Shown: positions 1-13,700, counted from the stretch's first letter. The stretch is 64,000 bases of DNA from Istiophorus platypterus (GCA_016859345.1 CM029121.1:26609027-26673026); one strand, 5' to 3'. Program-made: numbers and translations. The notes: a model not told the origin generated them from the sequence alone.

Positions 1-1389
<1,389 letters not shown>

Positions 1390-1399
1390 TTCTGTACTT

Positions 1400-2495
1400 G
1401 CGAGGACCGTCCCTTGACAGCAGAACGCCGTTTATGATTGTGATAACGAGGACATGACGATCGCAGGCACGAGAGGACTCGGTTGTTTCGCCAAAACACG
1501 TCGGACATGACAAGATATTCCTCCCGGGGACATTCATGTTTTCGTTTTTGACAGCATGACGGTTGCAAGGGCATTTCGGCCGCGAGGACATTTTGGTTGC
1601 GCAAACATGTGAGTTGCGAGACAGTGTTGTTTGTGTGGACATTGTGTTTGGTGGGGACACACTTGCAAGGGCGTTTATGCTTTGAGGAAATTGAGGCTCC
1701 CAAGACATGTTTAAGAGGACAAGTTGTGAAGACAAGTTGCTAGAGAGGACCATTTGTTTGGAAAGGACAGCTCTGCTGGGAAGACGAATTTGCTCCGAAG
1801 ACAAGTTGCTTGAGCAGACGATTTGGTTGTGTAGACCTTGGTTTTGCAAGGACATCTTCGGCTGTGGGGACATGTTGGTCGCCAGGATGTTGTTCGCGAG
1901 GACGTGGTGGCTGCGATCACAGTCAGTTATGAAGGATTGATGTCTGGAGGGACAAAATGCAACTAGCGAGGAGAGTTTGTCTGCGTTGACAGTTTGAGAG
2001 GACAACTTTGCGGCTAAGACAAGTTGCCTGAGAGGACCATTTGTTTGCAAGGATAGTTTTGGCCGGGGAGATAAATTTTTCCCTGGAGACGAGTTGCTTG
2101 AGCAGACAACGTGGTTGGAGCGATATGTGGTTTGCAAGGACATTTTGACTGTGGGGACAAGTTGCTTGTAAGGGTGTGGTTTGCATGGACACGGTGTTTG
2201 TGAGAACATTGTGGTTTCAAGAACTTTTTCACATTGTCAGCGTGTTGCTCCTGAAGACAACTGGGTTGTAAGAACATGTTCGTTTCGATGACATGTGGTT
2301 TATGAGGACCTTGACTTTGTGGGGACATTCCGGATGTGAGGAAATGTTAATTACGAGGACACGTCGCTTGGGGGGAGATGTTTGGCCCCGTGGACAATTC
2401 GGCTGCGAGCGAATCTGGAATGCAAGGACATGTCCCCGGTGAGGACATGCTGACTGAAAGGACTTGATGTGTTCAAGGACACGCCGGGTTAAATG
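1400..2495. repeat. Degenerate 17-bp minisatellite, about 60 units
   Basis: The whole stretch reads as a succession of diverged copies of a unit close to AGGACATGTTGGTTGCG (17 bp). Individual copies range from about 13 to 21 bp and share the core GGACA followed by a T/G-rich half. Because 17 is not a multiple of 3, stops are diluted in all frames. This explains the overlapping minus-strand open frames here, the longest 287 codons at 1346-2209, whose translations are Ser/Leu/Cys-rich with no recognisable domain. I call these frames artefacts. The core resembles the GGGGACATTTTGG fish repeat seen elsewhere in the window. Confidence 0.85.
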
Positions 2496-2844
2496 TTTGT
2501 GCGAGCTAACAAAGCAGCACAGCACAAACTGCAATGTGGCCTCATACACGTGGAGCATTTCAGAAGAGACACTGATCTTTTATTAGATCTTTTTTTTTTT
2601 TATCAAGATCAAAAAAGTCCAGAAATAAAAACAACATTAAAAAAAGATATTCATTCCCCAAAGTTGTTTGTAAAGATTTCAGACCTGCAGTTTTGTTTGT
2701 TTCGTTTTTTTTTCCCTCGCCGACCGAAGGCGACTGAAGACACCCCGGCTCCTCCTCCTGTTCCGGGGTCTGAGCTTCAAAAAGGTCTTTGTGAATTTCT
2801 GTGTCACGGAGAGCCGGGGCCCCGGCCGAGGCTTAACGAGTGGC

Positions 2845-2960
2845 TGTAATTAGTGTTTGTTAAGATGAATGCAGGCACGTCCTCATTAGCATAGCAGCAT
2901 TTAATGAGCGGCACTGTCGCGCAGCTCTAATCACCGGGATAAACAAATGAGAGGAGGGGG
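2845..2960. promoter_or_regulatory. Candidate conserved non-coding element
   Basis: This block of about 115 bp is free of simple repeats and carries TAATTAG, CTCATTAGCATAG, TTTAATGAG and CTCTAATCAC. That is a cluster of homeodomain-type ATTA/TAAT cores in otherwise mixed-composition sequence. Such composition is typical of vertebrate developmental enhancers, but conservation cannot be tested from one sequence. Confidence 0.35.
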
Positions 2961-4054
2961 GATAAAAAAAAAATCATTACCTGCTGAATAAAAACATGTC
3001 TCATCTGCACTGACTGTGATGGTTTACAGTCTGACAGATACATGAGAGGGAGAATAACAATTTCAGAATATAAACCCAAACCAGAGACGCATCCTTTATT
3101 CAGTGCCTGCTCATTCTCCCTTTTTTCCCTCCTTTCGTCCCAATTTCCTCCATGACAGCGTTTTTCTTCTTCCCTTCCTTTGTTTTCAGTTTTTTATTTT
3201 TATTTTCTTTGAGTCGTTTTCCATCACAATTAGTATCAAGGCCGCTGCTTAATGATAAAAGTTGAAATATACTAATGAACACGTCTAAAATTTTGAAAGT
3301 AAAGTCACGACGTTATGAAAAAAATTATTATACTTAAAAAAAAAGAAAAAAAACAACAATGCTACTGCAGGAAAATAATTCACATTTAATTTTTGAACAA
3401 ATGAGTAAACAAGCCAAAACAAAGGCCATGGGATATTTACTGATTTCCTTGTGAAAATTCATTTAAATTTCTGTTGGATTTTCTGTTTCATTACAGGAAG
3501 CCGGTGAGACTGGCAGCTAGTACAAGCATTTTGGACGTTTCTGACATTTTCCTTAATCTTTGAATCAATTCTCAGACATTTGTTTATATTCTGCTCGGTT
3601 TTGAACAGACTTCACCTTACCTTACTGTTGTACATCTCATTATAATGTTCATACAGAGGTCCATCCGTAGGAGTTCAACCAGGGCCTTAAAAAGGGCCGT
3701 TGTGTTGCTTCCTCTCTACGGCCGCACTGCGTCCACACGTGTCACATGTTCGATGCCTGATGGGAAACAGGAAGAAGGACAGAGCGTGGCGCCTGGTACT
3801 GGATGAAATAAAGGGAAAACGTGCCAAAGACAGAGCGTCTTGAATGGGAATCGATTTGGAGAAGGCCACTGACCTTGTCGTGGAGAAGGAGGAAAACATT
3901 CGACCTGCCGCTACAGCTCCTTCTCCTGAAGAGCATCGAGATGATGACTGTACAGTTCTGTTCTGGATCTGGTCTAAATAACTGAGTTTACCAGCCACGT
4001 TCATCTGGCCAGTTCTGGGGAGGTTGATCTACCAAAGGTTAATGGTTAGATAAT

Positions 4055-4083
4055 TATAGCGTCTATAGAATGTAGACGCTATA
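4055..4083. other. Small perfect hairpin, 11-bp arms
   Basis: TATAGCGTCTA at 4055-4065 is matched by its exact reverse complement at 4073-4083, with a 7-base loop. It lies just outside the tetranucleotide array. Confidence 0.7.
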
Positions 4084-4142
4084 GTGTTACATGCTGGTAG
4101 TTGACTGCAATTTGTGGATTGCCAATAACCTCTGGCTGATCA

Positions 4143-4378
4143 GCCATCCATCTGTTTACCAATTCATCCATCCATCCATCCACCTTTCTATCAATCTATC
4201 GCCCCATCACTTACCCATTCATCCATCTATCCATCCACCCACCAATCCATCCATTTATCTATTCATCCACCCACCAATCCATCCATTTATCTATCCATCC
4301 ACCCATGATCCATCCATTTATCTATCCATCCATCCGCCAAGCCATCCATTTATCTATCCATCCATCTATCCATTTTCT
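4143..4378 (-). repeat. (ATCC)n array, 3' tail of LINE fragment
   Basis: ATCC/ATCT tetranucleotides are arranged in a longer unit of about 32 bp built from CCATCCATTTATCTATCC. On the minus strand this is a TGGA-type array lying directly 3' of the LINE fragment. Many teleost LINEs end in such a tetranucleotide tail, and the junction sequence ATCCATCCATTTTCTGCC at the LINE side fits that pattern. Confidence 0.8.
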
Positions 4379-4379
4379 G

Positions 4380-4915
4380 CCAACAGATCATGGTGACTGT
4401 GCTCTAAGGGAGGTAGTAAAGTCTCCCCTCTCCCCAGCAAGGTTCTCCAGTTCCTCCTGGGGGGTTCGGGGGGGTTTCTGAGGCAGGTCAGATACAGTAT
4501 ATAGTCTCTCTGCTTTGTTCTGGATCTACCCCGGCATCTCCTGCCAGAAAACCTCCAAGCGGAGGCGCCCAGGAGAATCCTGCTAAGGTTCCAGGACCAC
4601 CTCAACAAGCACCTTTAGATGCTAACAAACAGCGGCTCCAGTCCGAGTTCCCTCCTGACGTCCACCCTCCTGGTCCTGTCTCTAAGGGAGAAGCTGTCAC
4701 TCTACAGAGGAAACTCATTTCAGCGGCTTGAATCCACGATGTCGTTCTACTGGTCTAGTCCCAGAGCTCATGACCAGAGTTGAGAGGTTGGACCGTGGAT
4801 CGACTGGTAAACCGAAAGCTTCGCCACCAGGCTCAGCTCCCTCTTCACGCTCTTCAACGGTCCAGTATGAGGCTGGTGACGCACCGATCCACCTGTTGGT
4901 CCTCCGTCACCTGGA
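4380..4915 (-). mobile_element. LINE (non-LTR retrotransposon) 3' fragment
   Basis: Read on the minus strand, this is a decayed C-terminal part of a reverse transcriptase ORF of the kind very common in fish genomes. Recognisable landmarks, in plus-strand form, are the GGAAACTCATTTC block near 4708, CTCATGACC near 4769, GTGGATCGACTGGTAAA near 4795 and the TTCTCCAGTTCCTCCTGGGG block near 4442. The reading frame is broken by frameshifts and stops, so the copy is dead. The 5' end is truncated, as is usual for LINEs. I cannot assign the clade. Confidence 0.8.
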
Positions 4916-5724
4916 GGGGGGGGGCAGCCCACCACCAACCCAGAGGGAAAAATCCACAATTTCCCCGTGCACTTTATCAGCTATTGTAAGTTATAAATGT
5001 TTTTGACGCTTGCAGGCCAATTTCTGCTATGATCTGTGTTGTTCTGTTGCCAGTGTGAGATTTTTTTAAAATTAATTTATTTTATTCCCTGGAACATTTT
5101 TCAAAAAAGCAAAAAGAAAATAAAAATCCTTTATTTATTTATTTTCAATTTTAACTTCTCTATTTCATGTTTGAATTACTTGTTTTGTTGCATATTTTAT
5201 TACATTTAATCTTATCTTCCCTAATTTTAATTTATTTCTGTATCCTTTGTGCAAGCCCCCCCAACACACACATTTATTTGCTTTGTTATTGTACTTTTAA
5301 TGTGCTGTTTTAATTGTGCAAACAAATAAACTTAACAAAGCTTGAGGTGTTTTTTTCTGCCTTAAAAAAAGGCAGCGACTTTTGAATTAAACATATAAAA
5401 CACAAATACAGAAAATAAGTCTTCTTAAATTAGTTTTTTTTTTTAAGTTTTAGTTACATTAAAATCTAGTCATATTAGTTCTTTTAATTCCCAGGAAACG
5501 ATTCAGAAGTTCAGATCCCACATCAACGCTCATTTCAGACTTTGTCATCTCGCTCGTTATCTTCATAAATAACAGAATTAGCGGAAACAGCGTGAGATGA
5601 AAAACACTCACATTGTCACACATTAGCATACTAATTAAAATACCGTCGTATCCCCCAGCACGCGGACCCTCCCCTCTCACTAACACGGCTCCCTCTGGTC
5701 TCCCTCCGACCTCTGACCCCTCCG

Positions 5725-5865
5725 TGCCGCGATGATGACACTGATTTCATTAATCCTTGGCGCACTCAGATGTAATTAATGCCCCGGCGGAGCGGCTGGG
5801 GGGTGAATATCAATCACTGGGGGCGCTGACAGCGTGGGCGGCGGCCTCCGGCTCCATCCTCGCAC
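5725..5865. promoter_or_regulatory. Candidate conserved non-coding element
   Basis: Within GC-rich flanks this patch carries GATTTCATTAATCC (bicoid/OTX-like TAATCC), TGTAATTAATGCC and GAATATCAATCACTGG in about 100 bp. Dense homeodomain-type cores without simple repeats suggest an enhancer. This is composition-based inference only. Confidence 0.35.
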
Positions 5866-7556
5866 GTGCTCAGACGTTGTCTGTCAATCGGCAGCGTGGC
5901 GGCTGGCCGGCGGGGACGTTGCCACTGATGCCGACGCAGGCCCTCGGCGGGCCGGCGCACCGTCGACATAGTCTTAGGCGTCAAGCTGTTTGAGTCAGTG
6001 AGCCGCCGCTTCTGCCTCGCCCTCGCCGCCGCCGCCGCCACCCCCGCCAACCCCGCCACCACTTCGCCCTCGCTCTCTCGCCCTCGCTGTCTCGCCCTTG
6101 CTGCTTCACCGCCACCTCCCCACCGCCTCGCCACTACTGCCTCACCCTCACTGTCTGTTCTATCTCTTCCTCTTGGGGGGATTTATTATTTTCCCCCCCA
6201 AGCAAGATTGACAACTTGCTTAAACTGATAGTGTGTGAGAAATTCTCGGGGGGGGGTTAGCCTTTAAAAAAAGCAAATATATGAGAACAAAATTGCAGTA
6301 ACTGGGTTAAACTGCCATTTATTTGCTTTAAATTAAGCTGCAAACGTTAGACTGTCGGCAAACAGTTATAAGAGCTAGCGAGTCATTAACTAACTACATT
6401 TATTTTACAGGATACGTGGTCCTTTTATTTATTTATTTAGTTGTTATTTTAAAGCTCCATCCAGGAACACATCATCAGATCAGATGCAACTATGACACAA
6501 ACTCGCAGGAGGGACTCAGCTTGCCCCCCCCCCCGTTTGCAGTTCACGTAAGAATTCTATTCGCACAAGATGCCCCCCCCCCCCCCCGTTTACCACAGAC
6601 CACAGCGGGGGAGGATGAGGTACGTTGGCATGAGTCTGGTCTTTTTAATGTTCAGCGGCCGTTCAGACGTGATGCACGACTCTTGGTATTTTTCTATATT
6701 TAGTCCCTCTTTTTAGATGGTGGGGGGGCATAGACGTCCCCCACTTCAATGGGGCAGATGAGGCAGGCGGATCTGTATCGGACCCGGCCGTGGGATCTGA
6801 CCGCCGCCGCCTCAACTTACGCGGTCATGGCGTTTCTGTCACGACGACTGTTTCTCTGCTGGTGTTTTACGGTATTAACTGACGGATGCCCCGTTTGAAG
6901 CGCGGCCGTCTCTGCCTGTTAACCAGGTCTCGACGAGCCTCCTGCCCGGAACCCGAGTCCTTTTATCCTGGACGCTCCTCAAATACCTTTCAGGACTATG
7001 CTTCTGAAGAGTGACGCTTTATAATCTTTTTCCATGGCTGTAGGAAAAAAAATAAAATTAGATTCTTAAAAAAAGTCAATCCAGCGAGCTCGTGCCAGTT
7101 CTTCTTTTTTTTAGGGCAGATCTTAAAGGATTTTTAGGTCCCGATCGCTGTGGGTCGATCTCGCCGACTCGTTTAACTGTGGTGGAGATGTCGTTTTTTT
7201 AAATTTTATTCTAAATTTCGAAAAACAGTCTCAAGCAGAAATAAGGGGATTTGTGTGTGTGTGTGTGTGTGTTTCTTTGTGCTTCCTTTTCGGCTACAGC
7301 GCCTTTTGAAATCATATCTTTTTTTTCTGTTTTTTTTGACAGCTTGCGAACGCAGCCCCTCGTCGTCGGTCTTGGCCTCGGAGGTGGGGGAATAAAAAAA
7401 AGAAAGAAAGAAAGAAAGAAACGACAGCAGCTTCCCCCCGACGTCCCCACGGCTCGCCGGCGTTGAAGGAAAGACGAAACCTCCGCCTCAGCGTCAGCTC
7501 CTGATTTCCACTAATTACCCATCGGCCTGGTATCGCTCCGTGTTGCTCTGCGGCCC

Positions 7557-7612
7557 AAGCGGCGGCGGCGGCGGCGGCGGCATCAGTGGCGGCGGCGGCA
7601 TCAGCAGCAGCG
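7557..7612. repeat. (GGC)n trinucleotide repeat
   Basis: Nine or so GGC units are followed by CATCAGTGGC, more GGC, then CATCAGCAGCAGC. It is embedded in CpG-rich sequence with no exon evidence around it. Confidence 0.9.
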
Positions 7613-8219
7613 GCCCCAACTCATCCTTTTTGTCTCACCGGCGCCTTTTGGGAAACTCGTTCATTTTTTTTCACTAAAGTGTTTTAATAATTACAGTGAC
7701 ATCGGGGTTAATTGCCTAATCTCTGTTGCCACGGAAGCGTCCCGGTCGAAATCCCCACACAATCTGTTCCAGAAACAGGAGCCAGAAGATGCTCGGTTAC
7801 CAGAGGGGACGCTCTGACCCAAATAAAGGGCTTTTTTCTTCTTCTTCTTCTTCTTTTTCCCTTCATTTTCAACGTCCAGCAGGTAGCGGAGGAGGGAGCT
7901 CAGGTAAACCGCCGCCTGTCGTTGATTTCCCTCTTTGATTTAACGCCGGGAACTTGTTCTGGGGCGTCTGAGGTCCCTAAAATAAAGAGGCCTGGCGTGA
8001 CAATGTCAACCAAGGACTCCTGTTAGAATAAAAAGGCCAAGAAAATCTTAAAGCTCTGGTTTATGACTAGAAATCGCTTCCCGTCATTTAAAGATCGAAC
8101 TCGTCCTTCAAACTCTGAACACAAAAAAACACAAAGTAGGTTTCTGTTTCTGGAGGTTTCTGTTTAGTTTATAGTTATTCAAGGGGCATAGGTGTGAATT
8201 CAGAAGTGCAGGGGATAAA

Positions 8220-8580
8220 ATAAGGGACGCACAAAAAAAAATGTCCTCACCCCCCAAAGGACGGGACACTTTGTTTGTTTGTAATAACTTGATTTTTTAA
8301 AATATTCCTCTGCTGATCTTCCTCTGCATCCCTTTTATTTACAAAATCAAAATTTTATTTGATTTTTCCAAATTGTCCTTATCCGAAAATATTACTCACA
8401 TCCAGGAATGGTTTAATTCCTACAAAAAAAAATGTCCCACCTATTTCAGAACTCTTCCTTTTTTCAGAAATGTCCCAGTTTTCTCTAAACATCCTAAACT
8501 TTACAAACTTCCCTCCCACTTTTCAAAAGTGTCCTCATCCCCAAAACATTTTCCCTTTTTTCACCTTTTGTCTCCAGTTT
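8220..8580. repeat. Degenerate TGTCC-motif repeat patch
   Basis: At least five segments of roughly 40-60 bp each carry TGTCC followed by a pyrimidine/A-rich stretch: TGTCCTCACC, TGTCCTTATCC, TGTCCCACC, TGTCCCAG and TGTCCTCATCCCC. On the minus strand these read GGGGACATTT or GAGGACA, the same core as the 1.4-2.5 kb minisatellite in opposite orientation. Periodicity is poor. Confidence 0.45.
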
Positions 8581-8976
8581 AAATGTTAACCTGCAAGAGG
8601 ATCTGTAATGGAAACAGACTACCAGGGTCCTCACTAGATAGTCACATGACAGGTCAATATGTCTCTCACACACACGCATGCACGAGGGGGAGGGGGGCGG
8701 GGCCAGCCTGTCGCCGCGGAGTTGAAGCTCCACCGCTGATGGATGCCGACCTGCATCCGGGGGTGATGGATGCTGTTGTCACGGCGAGCAGCAGACTCAC
8801 GGGGGAGGGAGGGAGGGGGGAGGGTTCATGGTGGACACTGGCTGGTACTCTATCCAGGTACCCCCCCACACACACACACACACACACAACTGGTCCTGCC
8901 CCTGAGACAGTCCGGAGGGCGTGTCCCCGACCGGAGTGAAAGGTCAGTAATCTGTGATTAATGAGAGCAAAGGGAT

Positions 8977-8980
8977 GCGC

Positions 8981-9069
<89 letters not shown>
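8977..9069. repeat. (CA)n microsatellite
   Basis: About 45 near-perfect AC units, with a few CAA and CAT interruptions at the right end. Confidence 0.97.
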
Positions 9070-9451
9070 TTAACATGATGTGTTCTCAGACCATATCAAG
9101 TTGCTCTAAATCCACAACAATACCTTGGCTTGCAAAACTGACTTCACCAGCTCCAGAGCTTGTCTGTGGTGTAAACTTGTTTGTTTCAGACGCTCCAGAC
9201 GTGTCCTCAGCAACAGCGAAGCAAAAAACCCTCTTTAAGCCGAATCCCAAAAACTTGAGAATGTGATGATGTTGCAGTTCTGTTCAGAGACAGTGACGGC
9301 GAGGGACTGCTGAGCAGGAAATCACACACACACACACACTAGTGGGGGGTTGCATCCGAAGGATGTTTGGCCTGTGATAATGGGGGATAACGGCCCCCGA
9401 AGTGACGCTGCTGCTCGTTCACCTCGTTTTACCGAGAGCTCAGGAAAAGAC

Positions 9452-9684
9452 GGGGATTTGGGGACTTGGAGACTCGGAGACTCAGGGACTCAGAGACTTG
9501 GAGACTCAGAGACTCGGAGACTCAGAGATTCTGAGGCTCTGAGGCTCAGGAACTCGGGGACTCGGGGGCTAGGAGATTTCAAAGACACAGATTCAGAAGA
9601 TCGGAGTTTCAGAGAATCTGAGATTCTGAAGTTCTGAGGTTCAGGGGTTCAAAGCCTCAAAGACACACTGAGACTCGGAGCCCG
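9452..9684. repeat. 8-bp tandem repeat, unit GACTCRGA
   Basis: Consecutive 8-base units read GACTCGGA, GACTCAGG, GACTCAGA, GACTTGGA and so on for about fifteen clean copies, then decay into GATTCTGA and GGCTCTGA variants to about 9684. The array encodes an open frame rich in Arg-Leu-Arg/Gly-Asp-Ser (9350-9637, plus) only because of its low complexity. Confidence 0.85.
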
Positions 9685-9852
9685 TCAAGGACTCGATCGG
9701 CTCCTCCCATCTGGACTCTCTCAGCTGGAGGGTCTGAAAACGCTGGAGACAGATTTCAGTCTGTGGAACAAAACTGAAACTGGAAAATTTGACATAGAGA
9801 GTGGTGAGAGGTCGCCTTGAAGAGCGGCAGCTTTTCGCTGTCTAGTCGTCGG

Positions 9853-9893
9853 CTGCCGCCACCGCCGCCACCGCCGCCACCGCCGCCACCGCT
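9853..9893. repeat. (GCCACC)n-type hexanucleotide repeat
   Basis: Six or so units of GCCGCCACC-type sequence in tandem. Confidence 0.9.
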
Positions 9894-10349
9894 TCTTTAA
9901 ACACAGTGAAAAAAAGAGGGTTTCACAGCAATTCAGCCTTCGCACACCATGTAAATATTAACATTCATAGCAGCAGCCCGTCACTCAGCCGTCTGTCAAG
10001 CGGCTGTGCGGGAACGCCGCCACCAATGACAGCCAGAGGCGCGCACCCTCAGTGGCCGTCGGCAGCCGCCGTTTTTTTTTCTTCTTTCATTTTTCACAGC
10101 CAATCAGCTATGGGGCCCCTTTTGCACGCCGGCACTGCGGCAATCCAGGCTGTCCAGGCCACGGCGTCCACATCCGCGCTGACGGGCCATTTATCTCTGT
10201 TTGAAGTGGCGGCGGCGGCAGCGATGACGGCCCCTTTGCCGACGGCAGCAGAAGCTCAACAAACAGCCTTTTTTTTCCTTCTTTTTTTTTTATCAGAACG
10301 GGGAAAACGTCAAACGTTTGGCAAAAAAAAAAAAAAACGTTCGCTGTCC

Positions 10350-10440
10350 TCGGGGGCAAATGGCGCATTTAATTCAGTGTTTAATAGGTTGTCATACCAT
10401 GGCAGACGGCCTGGGAGACAGACTGAATAAACCATTACCT
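10350..10440. promoter_or_regulatory. Candidate conserved non-coding element
   Basis: A repeat-free stretch carries GGCGCATTTAATTCAG, GTTTAATAGGTTGTC and GACTGAATAAACCATTA, between a poly-A run and a G-rich repeat. It looks like an enhancer-type block by composition. No test of conservation is possible here. Confidence 0.3.
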
Positions 10441-10698
10441 CCCCTCCTGCAGTGGTGGGGCTGGGGGGGGGCCTGAGGCTGGGGGGGGCCTGAGGCTGGG
10501 GGGGCAGTAAATGAAAAGGGGCTATGGACACTGTGGCGGGCACAACCAGCAGTAGTGGACTATATAAATTAAATAACCTGCCACTTTAACAGCAGAATGA
10601 AGCAATAGCAAGGCAGAGGTGGAGAGACGGCATAAATCTGACGGCGGCTGCGGCTCACAAACACACACATTAAAGCAAAAAAGAAAGCCTGGCGGTTG

Positions 10699-10699
<1 letters not shown>

Positions 10700-10731
<32 letters not shown>
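10700..10731. repeat. (CA)n microsatellite
   Basis: About 16 AC units, followed by two copies of ATGCAACACA. Confidence 0.95.
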
Positions 10732-10733
<2 letters not shown>

Positions 10734-13700
10734 CAACACATACATGCAACACACACACAGCGGCAGGTTGTCGGCGTCACATCCATCAGCGAGTTTTACG
10801 GCCGCGCTGACCCGTCTGAAGCGGCTTTTCCATGTCCTCCGCAATCAGCCGCGGCTTCGGCCTCCCGGCTCGTGCAAAACACCAAAAAATAAAAAGCCGC
10901 CTGCTCGGGCCTCTCCTCCGTGCCACGGTTCCTTTTTGGGTTTTTTTTGAGTGGTGCGAGGGCTCTGCGGGGGAGGGGGGGGCCTCAAAAAAAAGAAAAC
11001 AGCAGAAAGGTTGAGCTAACATCACCGAAGGTAGAAGTTTTCTAAGTTTGATGTAGAGGTCACCGCCAGTTCTCGCACGCAGCAGTAGAAGTAGACTTTT
11101 TTTTCTGGGTCTGACATTTGAATGAATCTATTAATTCGTTCCGTCATGAATTCATTCCACGTGCATGAACTCGCAGAGACTTTCGGGAAAAATGGCTCCG
11201 GCACAAGGGAAAAGAAACGCGTGAAAAAAAGTCATAAGTCAGCACCAGTGGCATCTGCTGAATTGCAGCGCTAGCCCTCGCTAGTCGTCTTTGACCTCCG
11301 AACCCCTTTCGCTGGGTCGTCAGTGCGGTGCCCTGCAGGGGCAGTGGTGGCGGTGGTGGGAAACCCCCGCATCGACGCCTGCCCCCACTGCCACCCCACT
11401 CGCCCGCTTGCTCGCATGCTTCGCCCGCCCGTTCCCGCCGATCGGCGGCGCCAAGGTCGCCGGCGGCACGGATCGCTCCCGTGTTTACTTACATAACCCC
11501 GTCATGAGCTCGGAAGACGGATTACTCTGCAAACCGCATCGGACAAGCCTGCTGGATATTAATTCATAAGCTTTGATTCATATATTTATAACTGCAGTGA
11601 GTTATTAGGCGGCGGCGGAGAACAAGAGGAGGAAACGTGGAGGAGAATTTAAAAACCGGAGCAACGAGGGGCGGGGGACACGTGAGGAGACCAGGGACTG
11701 GCGTGACGGGGCGAGCTCAACTTTGTCGCTCGGCCTAAAATCGGGTTTCCTGGTAGCATGTGTCAGCAGGAAAACACACGGGTGCCAAGGTCTCCATAAA
11801 TTTCACTCAAGAGGATGTGAGCGGTTTGTTGCTTTCACTGAGATAAACACCTGCTGGAGTTAATACCTCCGACCATTAAAACCCTACAGAGGTGGAGGAC
11901 AGAATGAGAAAAATCTCCGGTCGAACTTGGAACGAATCAAAACCGTGGAAGGAAACATGGCATCTACGTCTGTTTCCTGTTTTAATCCGAGGAGGGGGCT
12001 GCAGTCCAGGCGTGTAGGTGTCTCCGCCCCTTCATCGGACATTGTGATTCATCCGCCAGGTCCGTCGTTTTTCCGCCGCACCAGGAAAAATGTGCCTCCA
12101 AAATCACCGCTGCCGGTGTCTAGTTCCCCTTGTTCCCCTCAAACTCGTGGAAATGTTCAAATAAAAACCTGCAAAACGGCACAGAAAACACCCCCCGGCG
12201 TTTTTTTTTTTGCCTGGTTGCTGAGACGAGCAATCCACAGATGGGAGGGTCGAGGGACTGGGATTCCTGGAGCAACAACAACAAAACCTGCAAACCACAA
12301 TCTGACAGATGTAAAAAATGTGTCCCAGATAACATGGTGGGGGGGGGGGGGGTCATTAAATCCTCATGGAGAAGCAGATACGGTCTTTTCTCCGTCAGAA
12401 TGGATTTGTAATGATTTTTTCCAATCTTGAGGTATTTTTCTGACTTTGTTTTTCCTGCTCGAGGCCTGCGGGTGGTCGGGTCAGGATTCGGTGTCAACAG
12501 CATGGATCCAGGGATCCGACCTGCCTGGAGTCAACAGTCCAGGCCAGCGGTGGTTTAATGGTGCGAGGGCAGTTTTCTTGGCCTCTTAACACAAATCAAT
12601 CATGTTTTCAAAGCCTCAGCCTGTCAGAGCGTCGTTGCTGATCATGTTCATCCCTTCATGGCCACAGTTCATCATCTTCTAACGGCCACTTCCCGCAGGT
12701 TAATGCTCCATGTCCCGAACCGATAGTCGTCTCAAACTTGTTTGATGAACTGCGAGTAAAGTGAACTTCAGTGCCCCCCCCCCCGTCTTCCAGATCTGGA
12801 TCCAGCAGAACCACCTCTGGGATGCGGTTCGACCATCGACGGATGCAGCAGAGACGATTAAGGTAAACTCCCGTCAAAACCTTTGGTGCCAGATTTCCAC
12901 CGCCTGGCTCAAATTCAGTCTAATATACATTTTATAATTTTTTCTCAGACTCGCAAGTGAACTCTCAGAAGTCAAAGAAAAAAAAGGTTCCTAATAAGTT
13001 TTTCGTTGCCGCTGTCGCCGAGCATTTGCTTGTGGGAAATGCCAGGTCCCTGTAATTATAAGGAGAAAGAGTAGCGGTCTAGACCTGCTCCACACGGAAA
13101 GCGCCCTGAGATAACCCCCGTTATAATTTGCCTCTGTATAAACATAAAAGCGAACTGAATTGAGTGACCCCAGAGTTCTGCCTGAGGAGAATCGACGCGT
13201 TCTTCGGGTTTTCCTCGGTGCTGGAGTGATTCGTTGATACCGCTGACCCGACGACATGTGTTTCTCGCTTCAGACGACTCAATGCGGGGATAAAAGATCG
13301 TGATGGGGCATCAAAGACCTCCTGCACCCCCCCGCCCGCCACCCCCGCCACCCCCGCCACGTCGTTCAGACAGTAGTCAGTCGACCTTCGGTTCTTGCTG
13401 CCGGCCAGACAGGGGCTGGAGTGTTTCCCTGTGTTCGCCATCAGTCCGCGTCCACTCCGTAATGGGCCTGTCCGCCGGATTCCAACGAGCCATTGTGCCC
13501 CGGGGGGGGGGGCACTCCTCGGTAAGTATCTGCCACTGTGCTGCCTGTGCTCTCATTCATCAAAAGGCTCTGGGCTCGGTGCAGGTGGTGTTTCCTTGAC
13601 GACACCGGCGACTGAGGCTGCAGCTGCGCTGATGGCGGCTGTTCGTCCGATTCAATATGTGATAAACGTGAATTATTGGCATGTGCGGCAGCGGCGTGTT

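Larger units (their letters stand above)
2500..4142. other. Intergenic, no gene; includes a CNE candidate
   Basis: No coding potential is seen. The stretch includes poly-T and poly-A runs and one block (2845-2960) with the look of conserved regulatory DNA. The rest is AT-rich unique sequence with no feature I can name, apart from a small hairpin at 4055-4083. Confidence 0.55.
4916..9440. other. Intergenic, GC/CpG-rich, no gene seen
   Basis: No exon can be supported. The stretch has AT-rich DNA to 5.6 kb, a homeodomain-motif-rich patch near 5.75 kb, CpG-rich sequence at 5.8-6.2 and 6.7-7.7 kb, a (GGC)n run near 7.56 kb, a GTCC-motif patch at 8.2-8.6 kb and a long CA microsatellite at 8.98 kb. 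Open frames of up to 136 codons here fall on simple repeats or CpG-rich stretches that lack stops by composition. Confidence 0.5.
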
